Assembly (NCBI GenBank): GCA_040219025.1
Contig: JAVJTE010000020.1
Location: forward strand, 434,001 to 498,000
DNA from: HT1-32 sp040219025
GTDB taxonomy: Bacteria > Pseudomonadota > Alphaproteobacteria > Rhodospirillales > HT1-32
Direction of reading: 5' to 3'
Length of the DNA stretch: 64,000 nt
The notes beneath the pieces were generated by a model. It had not been told where the DNA came from. It worked only from the letters and a program-made list of their open reading frames with translations, and ran no database searches. A program made the position numbers and the translations under genes. Positions 58,765 through 64,000 of the stretch are shown here, one piece after another; within the stretch, counting starts at the first letter, position 1, and every line of letters starts with the position of its first letter.

Positions 58765-59100
58765 TCAGTGCAGCCGCCCGCCATTCGGAATCTTCTGATC
58801 CGGTGCAATCAGAACGATGGCGCCGGTCGCATCGGGGAAACCCAGCACCAGACATTCCGACATGAATTTGCCGATCTGTTTCGGCGGGAAATTGACCACC
58901 GCGGCAACCTGACGGCCGACCAGGGTCTCCGGCGTATAATGCACGGTGATCTGTGCCGAGGTTTTCCGGGTGCCGATCTCCTCGCCGAAATCGATCCAGA
59001 GCTTGATCGCGGGCTTTCTGGCTTCCGGGTAGGGTTCGGCCTGCGTCACCGTACCGACCCGGATATCGGTTTTCAGGAAATCGTCAAATGACAGGGACAT
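58765..59100 (-). CDS. csaA: CsaA-like tRNA-binding protein
   Basis: A 111-residue OB-fold protein. FLKTDIRVGTV at the start and FPPKQIGKFMSECLVLGFPD and IPNGGRLH at the end are CsaA/Trbp111-type sequence. Such proteins bind tRNA or act as chaperones. It starts six bases after the alpha/beta hydrolase stop, so probably co-transcribed with the presumed anthranilate genes, although a functional link is not known. Confidence 0.88.
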   Translation of the reverse strand: MSLSFDDFLKTDIRVGTVTQAEPYPEARKPAIKLWIDFGEEIGTRKTSAQITVHYTPETLVGRQVAAVVNFPPKQIGKFMSECLVLGFPDATGAIVLIAPDQKIPNGGRLH

Positions 59101-59106
59101 CGCAGG

Positions 59107-59961
59107 TTACCTCTGGGAATCAATCATCGAGAGTATCGGCCCGTTGACATCAAAGGCGCTTTCGACGACCGAGAAATGGTTGGTTCCGGGGATACCGGTT
59201 TTGCTTATATGCGCGCCGGAGGCGGCCCAGCTGGCGACGAAGTCGTCGGACTGGCGGTGGTATTCCGCACTTTCGTCTCCGCCAACCACGCAGCTGATAC
59301 CGGCACGGGTGCGGGGCGGCATGAATATCGGGCTGTTCCGTTCGGCGGCGTCTGCCGTCATTCCGACCGCATCATTGACCGGTGTGTGGATGATCGGCTC
59401 CAGCTCGTACAGTCCGCTGATCAGCACCGCACCGGAAATCGGATGATTGGGCAGCCGTGCATCATAGGCGGACCAGTCGGTGGCACAGAGCACAGCCCCG
59501 AGATGGCCGCCGGCGGAATGGCCGGAAATTGACAGGCGGCTGGAATCAACCCCGAGGCGATCTCCGGATCTCAGCAGAAAGGCAGTACAGCGCCGGACCT
59601 GCGCGACGATATCCGAGATCTTTACATCCGGACAAAGGCCGTAACTCATTACTGCGACGGCGGCACCGTGGTCATTCAGCCCTTCGGCAATGAAGCTGAA
59701 GTTCTTGCGGCCCATCGCCTGCCAGTAGCCCCCGTGGATGAACAGATGCAGCGGCGGGTTCTCGGCATCCGGCATCAACAGGTCGAGCTTTTCAGGGAGG
59801 GATTTGCCATAGGAAATGTCGGGCAAAAATTTTGGCGCGCGGGCGCGGTAATCCTCGCTCCAGTCGTCCCAGGTGGCAAAATAGTCCTGATGATCGGGTA
59901 CCAGACCCCGGTTGTTGTATTGCCGGACCAGTTCGCTTTTCGCCAGATCGCGCCAGCCCAT
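59107..59961 (-). CDS. Alpha/beta hydrolase, arylformamidase-like
   Basis: A 284-residue alpha/beta hydrolase. HLFIHGGYWQAMGRKNFSFIAEGL is the HGGYW oxyanion motif of kynurenine-formamidase-type (AFMID) enzymes, SISGHSAGGHLGAVL contains the nucleophilic serine, and GIPGTNHFSVVESAF the histidine. Hydrolysis of N-formylkynurenine, or of a formamide in anthranilate metabolism, would fit its place 12 bases from RidA and beside the 2-aminobenzoate-CoA ligase (inference). Other ester substrates remain possible. Confidence 0.82.
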   Translation of the reverse strand: MGWRDLAKSELVRQYNNRGLVPDHQDYFATWDDWSEDYRARAPKFLPDISYGKSLPEKLDLLMPDAENPPLHLFIHGGYWQAMGRKNFSFIAEGLNDHGAAVAVMSYGLCPDVKISDIVAQVRRCTAFLLRSGDRLGVDSSRLSISGHSAGGHLGAVLCATDWSAYDARLPNHPISGAVLISGLYELEPIIHTPVNDAVGMTADAAERNSPIFMPPRTRAGISCVVGGDESAEYHRQSDDFVASWAASGAHISKTGIPGTNHFSVVESAFDVNGPILSMIDSQR

Positions 59962-59973
59962 CGGTCTGCTCCT

Positions 59974-60363
59974 TCAGGGGATAACTGCTGTCGTCTCAAT
60001 CTCGATCCGTGCACGATCCTCCATCAGCGCCGAAACCTCAACCACCGCCATGGCCGGATAGTTGCGCCCCATCAGCTCGCGCCAGGCCTGTCCGATCTGT
60101 TTCAGGTTGTCGAGATAGGCCGGTTTGTCGGTGATGAACCAGGTCATCCGGACGACATGTTCCGGCCCGGCCCCGCCGGCCTTCAGCACGGCCAGCGTGT
60201 TTTCCAGCGTCTGGCGAAACTGTGCGGCGAAGTCGTCGGTCTCGAACACACCTTCCGGTGTCCAGCCGATCTGTCCGGCGACAAAGACGATGTCACCGGA
60301 AGCCTTGATGCCGTTGGCGTAACCGCGCGGCTGTGGCCAGCCGTCGGGAAGCAGGGTTTTCAT
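59974..60363 (-). CDS. RidA/YjgF-family enamine/imine deaminase
   Basis: A 129-residue Rid protein. DIVFVAGQIGWTPEGVFETDDFAAQFRQTLENTLAVLKAGGAGPEHVVRMTWFITDKPAYL and MAVVEVSALMEDRARIEIETTAVIP are conserved; the arginine in EDRARIEIE is at the active-site position. It hydrolyses reactive enamines or imines to ketones and ammonia. RidA genes are recurrent members of 2-aminobenzoyl-CoA loci, where the ring nitrogen must leave as ammonia. First gene downstream of the palindromic repeat. Confidence 0.88.
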   Translation of the reverse strand: MKTLLPDGWPQPRGYANGIKASGDIVFVAGQIGWTPEGVFETDDFAAQFRQTLENTLAVLKAGGAGPEHVVRMTWFITDKPAYLDNLKQIGQAWRELMGRNYPAMAVVEVSALMEDRARIEIETTAVIP

Positions 60364-60388
60364 GTCGTCGTCTCCTCAGTTCATGACC

Positions 60389-60483
60389 ATCCTTCGAGAC
60401 GTCGCTTGCGCGACTCCTCAGGATGAGGTTCCGAAATCTGTTATCCTCATCCTGAGGAGCGGCACAGCCGCGTCTCGAAGGAT
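60389..60483. repeat. Long imperfect palindromic intergenic repeat
   Basis: A 95-base inverted repeat. The outer arms ATCCTTCGAGACG and CGTCTCGAAGGAT pair exactly at the two ends, and the inner arms CTCCTCAGGATGAGG and CCTCATCCTGAGGAG flank a 16-base loop. Between them is an imperfect segment (TCGCTTGCGCGA against CGGCACAGCCG). It lies in the RidA/2-aminobenzoate-CoA ligase gap. This sequence type recurs between genes across alphaproteobacteria and behaves as a REP/MITE-like element; it may form an RNA hairpin that splits the transcript. Confidence 0.85.
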
Positions 60484-60492
60484 CTGTGACGG

Positions 60493-62133
60493 TTATTCCT
60501 TGCCCTCTGCCATCTGGCGCAGGCGGAAGCGCTGGACCTTGCCGGTTTCGGTGCGTGGCAGGGCGGGCAGGAATTCGATAGCCCGGGGATATTTGTAGGG
60601 GGCAATGGCGTTTTTTACATAGTCCTGGATATGTTTCACCAGTTCCGGCGACGGGGCCTGACCCTCGCGCAGCACGACATAGGCTTTGACGATATGGCCG
60701 CGGGCGGCATCCGGGGCGGCGACCACCCCGCATTCGGCAACCGCATCATGGGACAGCAGCGCCTCTTCGACTTCGGGACCGGAGATATTGTAGCCCGAGG
60801 AGATAATCATGTCGTCAGCCCGGGCAGCGAACCGGAAAAAGCCCTCCTCATCCTGCAGGAAGGCATCTCCTGTCAGGTTCCAGCCGTCACGGACATAGTT
60901 CCTCTGCCGCTCGTCAGCCAGATAGCGGCAGCCGGTCGGGCCCCGTACCGCCAGCTTGCCGACCTCGCCACGCGGCATTTCGTTCATATCGTCATCGACG
61001 ATCATCGCTTCATATCCGGGTACCGGCATGCCGGTGACGCCCGGCCTGACCATTTCCTCGGGGAAGCTGATGAAGATATGCAGCATTTCGGTCGCGCCCA
61101 TACCATCCATGATCCCGATCCCGGTGGCCCGTTTCCAGTCCTCATGGATCGGTATCGGCAGCGTTTCCCCGGCGGAGATGCATTTCCGCAGTGACGTCAG
61201 GGCAAAATCCTGGCTGAGGTCGGTCATCACCCGGTAGGCGGTCGGTGCAGTGAAACAGATGGTGGCACGGAAATCGTCGATGGCGGCGGCCAGAACCGGC
61301 GGTGACGCCTTCTCCAGCAATACGGTGGCCGCGCCGACATGCATCGGAAAGGTCACCAGTCCGCCAAGGCCGAAGGTGAAGGCGATCGGCGGCGAACCGA
61401 TGAAAATGTCGGTCACGCTGGGGCGCAGCATCTTCGTGCAATAGGCGTCGTTGATCACCATGACGTCACGGTGAAAATGCATCGTGCCTTTCGGCAGTCC
61501 GGTGGTGCCGGAGGTAAAGGCGATCAGAACCACATCTTCGGCGGCGGTCGGGACCGTCTCGAAAGTTGGTGACTTCTCCGACATCAGCCGTTCCAGCTCC
61601 GCCCCCGCGCCCGGTTCGCCGGAGCCGTTGAAATAGCAGATGCGTTGCAGACGGCTGGTCAGCGCCGATGTTTTCGCCATTTCGTCCGACAGGCGTTCAT
61701 CGCAGAGGGCAAAATCGATTTCCGCCCTGTCGATGATGACCGAGAGTTCCCTGGCACGCAGCAGCGGCATGGTGGCAACGACAATCCCCCCGGCCTTGGC
61801 GATGGCAAACCAGCAGGCGACGAACATCGGGTTGTTGGCGGCACGGATCAGCACCCGGTTGCCCGGCTTCAGGCCCAGTTCATCCACCAGCACATGGGCA
61901 ATCCGGTTCGCCCGGTCCTGCAGATTGGCGTAGGTCCAGGTTTCCCGCGGGGTATAGAAGACGGGTTTCGGGCCCAGTCCGGCACGGACCTTGTTATCCA
62001 GCAATTCGGTCGCGCAGTTCAGGCGTTCCGGATATTTCAGACCGGCCTTCGCCAGATCCATCACCGGCCACTGCTCCGGTGGCGGCAGGTTGTCGCGGGC
62101 AAAGGTATCAAGATGTGCGGTGTAGGCGGTCAT
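60493..62133 (-). CDS. abmG: 2-aminobenzoate-CoA ligase (benzoate-CoA ligase family)
   Basis: A 546-residue ANL ligase. IAFTSGTTGLPKGTMHFHRDVM (205-226) is the P-loop region, GMGATEMLHIFIS is the aryl-CoA ligase A5 motif, GWNLTGDAFLQDEEGFFRFAARADDMIISSGYNISGPEVEEAL the hinge, and LPRTETGKVQRFRLR holds the adenylation lysine. Context with acyl-CoA dehydrogenase, enoyl-CoA hydratase and RidA is that of 2-aminobenzoyl-CoA degradation loci, supporting anthranilate as substrate. It overlaps the acyl-CoA dehydrogenase by four bases. Confidence 0.85.
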   Translation of the reverse strand: MTAYTAHLDTFARDNLPPPEQWPVMDLAKAGLKYPERLNCATELLDNKVRAGLGPKPVFYTPRETWTYANLQDRANRIAHVLVDELGLKPGNRVLIRAANNPMFVACWFAIAKAGGIVVATMPLLRARELSVIIDRAEIDFALCDERLSDEMAKTSALTSRLQRICYFNGSGEPGAGAELERLMSEKSPTFETVPTAAEDVVLIAFTSGTTGLPKGTMHFHRDVMVINDAYCTKMLRPSVTDIFIGSPPIAFTFGLGGLVTFPMHVGAATVLLEKASPPVLAAAIDDFRATICFTAPTAYRVMTDLSQDFALTSLRKCISAGETLPIPIHEDWKRATGIGIMDGMGATEMLHIFISFPEEMVRPGVTGMPVPGYEAMIVDDDMNEMPRGEVGKLAVRGPTGCRYLADERQRNYVRDGWNLTGDAFLQDEEGFFRFAARADDMIISSGYNISGPEVEEALLSHDAVAECGVVAAPDAARGHIVKAYVVLREGQAPSPELVKHIQDYVKNAIAPYKYPRAIEFLPALPRTETGKVQRFRLRQMAEGKE

Positions 62134-63326
62134 GCGGCACCTCCGGACTGCGGGCCTGCTGAATGGTTGCCGAGGGTCTGGCGGGCAATCACGACCTGCT
62201 GAATTTCAGATGCCCCTTCATAGATGCGCAAGGCCCGGACATCGCGGTACAGGCGCTCCACCGGATTACCGGCGACCACGCCATGTCCGCCCATGATCTG
62301 CACCGCCTGATCAACAACTTTCTGCGCTTCTTCCGTGGCAAACAGCTTCGCCATCGAGGCTTCGCGGGTGACCCGATCGGCGCCGTTATCCTTGGTCCAT
62401 GCGGCGCGATAGACCATCAGGGCCGCGGCATCGACGGAGACCGCCATATCGGCAATCTTGCCCTGCACCATCTGCAGCTCGGCCATCGGTGCGCCGAACA
62501 GCTCCCGGGTTGAGGCGCGGTCCAGTGCCTCGTCCAGGGCGCGGCGGGCAAAGCCGAGGGCAGCCGCCCCGACGGTGGAGCGAAACACATCCAGCGTGCC
62601 CATGGCGATGCGAAAACCGGCCCCGCCGTCGCCAATCATGGCACTGGCGCTGACCCGGCAATCCTCGAACACCAGCCGGGCCAGCGGATGCGGGGCGGAG
62701 ACATCAATACGCTCGGCGATTTTGAGACCGGGATTGTCGGCCTCGACGATGAAGGCCGAGAGGCCACGGGCTCCCGGTGCCTCGCCGGTCCGGGCAAAGA
62801 CGACATACATATCGGCAATGCCGCCGTTGGAAATCCAGGTCTTCTCGCCGTCCAGCACAAAGCCGTTGCCATCCGGGACGGCAGTCGTCGCCATGGCGGC
62901 GACATCTGACCCGCCGGCGGGTTCCGACAGGGCAAAGGCGGGGATGGCCTTGCCCTCGGCAATGGCGGGCAGCCAGCGTCTTCGCTGGTCCTCAGTGCCA
63001 TAAATGCTGATCGGGCCACCGCCCAGGCCCTGCATGGCAAAGGCAAAGTCGGCGAGGCCGTTATGGCGGGCCAGTGTTTCACGGATCAGGCAGAGACTGC
63101 GGACATCCAGCCTGTCGGAGGCCCCGCCCCAGGCGGCGGGAACCGTGTTCTGCAACAGACCCTCGCGGCCAAGCAGGCGGACCAGTTCACGGCAGTCCCC
63201 GTCCAGGTCGCTGTCACCGTGGTGGCTGTCGCGAACCTGTCCGGCGGCGAAGTCGTCAACCTGCCGGGCCAGCTCGCGATGTCTGTTCTCAAAGAACGGC
63301 CAGCCGAGAAAACTCTGGTCCGCCAT
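62130..63326 (-). CDS. Acyl-CoA dehydrogenase
   Basis: A 398-residue flavoprotein. FALSEPAGGSDVAAMAT and GEKTWISNGGIADMYVVFART are the FAD-binding signatures, and Glu370 in RIYEGASEIQQ is the catalytic base position. It desaturates an acyl-CoA and passes electrons to ETF. Family and context suggest it acts on the ring-opened or ring-reduced intermediate after aryl-CoA oxygenation (inference). It is 2 bases downstream of the enoyl-CoA hydratase and coupled to the CoA ligase. Confidence 0.92.
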   Translation of the reverse strand: MADQSFLGWPFFENRHRELARQVDDFAAGQVRDSHHGDSDLDGDCRELVRLLGREGLLQNTVPAAWGGASDRLDVRSLCLIRETLARHNGLADFAFAMQGLGGGPISIYGTEDQRRRWLPAIAEGKAIPAFALSEPAGGSDVAAMATTAVPDGNGFVLDGEKTWISNGGIADMYVVFARTGEAPGARGLSAFIVEADNPGLKIAERIDVSAPHPLARLVFEDCRVSASAMIGDGGAGFRIAMGTLDVFRSTVGAAALGFARRALDEALDRASTRELFGAPMAELQMVQGKIADMAVSVDAAALMVYRAAWTKDNGADRVTREASMAKLFATEEAQKVVDQAVQIMGGHGVVAGNPVERLYRDVRALRIYEGASEIQQVVIARQTLGNHSAGPQSGGAA

Positions 63327-63328
63327 GG

Positions 63329-64000
63329 TCAGTTCCCCTCGAAGACCGGTTTCCGTTTCGCGGCAAAGGCCTCGAACGCCCGGGTAAAGTCGCCGGTCTG
63401 CATGCAGATCGCCTGTGCCTGTGCTTCCGCCTCAATCGCCTGATCAATGGTCATCGACCATTCCTGATTCAGCATGGTCTTGGTGATGCCATGGGCGAAG
63501 GTTGGGCCGTCGTTCAGCCGGGCAGCGAAGGCAATCGCCTCGGCCAGCAATTCGTCTGCCGGCACCAGCCGGTTGAACCAGCCCCAGCGCTCGCCTTCCT
63601 CTGCCGACAGGGAGCGCCCGGTAAACAGCAGTTCGGACGCCCGGCCCTGTCCGATGATCCGGGGCAGGATGGCACAGGCGCCCATGTCACAGCCGGCGAG
63701 GCCGACACGGGTGAACAGGAAGGCGGTTTTTGCGGCCGGCGTGCCGAGGCGGATATCCGCAGCCATGGCGATGCAGCTGCCGGCCCCGGCACAGATACCG
63801 TCCAGCGCGGCTATCACCGGCTGCGGACAGGCGCGGATGGCCTTGATCAGGTCGCCGGTCATCCGGGTGAAGGCCAGCAGGTCCTTCATGTTCATCTTTG
63901 TCAGCGGCTCGATGATCTCGAACACATCACCGCCGGAACAGAAATTCCCGTCCGCACCGGTGACGACGACCGATTTCACATCATCGGCATAGACCAGGTC
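63329..64000 (-). CDS. Enoyl-CoA hydratase/isomerase family protein (5' end outside window)
   Basis: The frame stays open to the window edge, so the start lies beyond 64000; about 223 residues are visible. VTGADGNFCSGGDVFEIIE and IAALDGICAGAGSCIAMAADIRLGTPAAKTAFLFTRVGLAGCDMGACAILPRIIGQGRASELLFTGR are crotonase-fold signatures with the oxyanion-hole backbone segments. Members hydrate or isomerise enoyl-CoA; in 2-aminobenzoyl-CoA clusters a homologue is encoded right after the hydroxylase. The next gene upstream might be the bifunctional hydroxylase (prediction). Confidence 0.88.
   Translation of the reverse strand, partial: DLVYADDVKSVVVTGADGNFCSGGDVFEIIEPLTKMNMKDLLAFTRMTGDLIKAIRACPQPVIAALDGICAGAGSCIAMAADIRLGTPAAKTAFLFTRVGLAGCDMGACAILPRIIGQGRASELLFTGRSLSAEEGERWGWFNRLVPADELLAEAIAFAARLNDGPTFAHGITKTMLNQEWSMTIDQAIEAEAQAQAICMQTGDFTRAFEAFAAKRKPVFEGN

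Noticed and set aside
1..64000. tRNA, rRNA, CRISPR, insertion sequences or prophage
   Set aside because: All gaps between genes are below 300 bases, and I saw no tRNA-like T-loop, repeat-spacer pattern, transposase or phage gene in them.

Overview
This 64 kb window looks like chromosomal DNA from a GC-rich alphaproteobacterium, most likely in or near the Rhodospirillales. I cannot name a genus. The evidence is gene content: an aerobic-type cobalamin set with CobN, CobO and CobW, a periplasmic Nap nitrate reductase, a TAXI-type TRAP transporter with a DUF1850 partner, PAS_5-type proteins, cytochromes c', and a palindromic intergenic repeat of a kind common in alphaproteobacteria. I see no tRNA, rRNA, CRISPR array, insertion sequence, phage gene or plasmid function. 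Coding density is very high and no stretch over 300 bases lacks a gene.

Layout. 1-14 kb is mostly housekeeping: a truncated glycosyltransferase, a hydrolase, an NAD(P)-binding protein, a TPR protein, a response regulator with GGDEF output, a methyltransferase, a ClC channel, a small ferredoxin, an EamA transporter, murJ, trpS, a PPOX flavoprotein, a DUF1801 protein, an HI0933-type flavoprotein and a DenD-like dehydrogenase. 14-20.5 kb is a co-directional catabolic-looking block: solute-binding-fold protein, formyltransferase-like protein, class III CoA-transferase, three tandem PAS_5 paralogues, citryl-CoA-lyase-like enzyme and SMP-30-type lactonase. 20.5-24 kb holds an IclR regulator divergent from a stand-alone flavin hydroxylase of the salicylyl/2-aminobenzoyl-CoA type, translationally coupled to an aryl-CoA ligase. 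25-29 kb holds the TAXI TRAP transporter behind an excellent sigma-54 promoter with upstream dyads.

28.8-34.2 kb is napEFDABC facing a Dnr/FNR-type regulator, with one perfect TTGAT-N4-ATCAA box midway, placed as a class II activator site for nap. 34-38 kb carries a LysE exporter coupled to a glutathionyl-hydroquinone reductase-like GST, a LysR regulator and dusA. 38-40 kb carries an FMN-dependent hydroxy-acid dehydrogenase next to a two-subunit sulfopyruvate-decarboxylase-like enzyme. 40.3-52.4 kb is cobalamin synthesis: cobT-azlC-azlD leftward and cobS-cobC-cobU-cobW-cobN-cobO, then a SYLF protein, then cobQ rightward. 53-54.8 kb has two cytochrome c' proteins and an unknown exported partner. 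56-64 kb is a leftward set resembling anthranilate (2-aminobenzoyl-CoA) catabolism: enoyl-CoA hydratase (cut by the window end), acyl-CoA dehydrogenase, 2-aminobenzoate-CoA ligase, RidA, a formamidase-like hydrolase, CsaA, an agmatinase-family ureohydrolase and an acyl-CoA ligase.

The main themes are catabolism of CoA-activated aromatic and organic acids, nitrate and NO-related respiration, and cobalamin assembly. The least explained elements are the CoA-transferase/PAS_5/citryl-lyase block, the hydroxy-acid dehydrogenase plus split decarboxylase, AzlCD coupled to cobT, and the sigma-54 control region of the TRAP operon.
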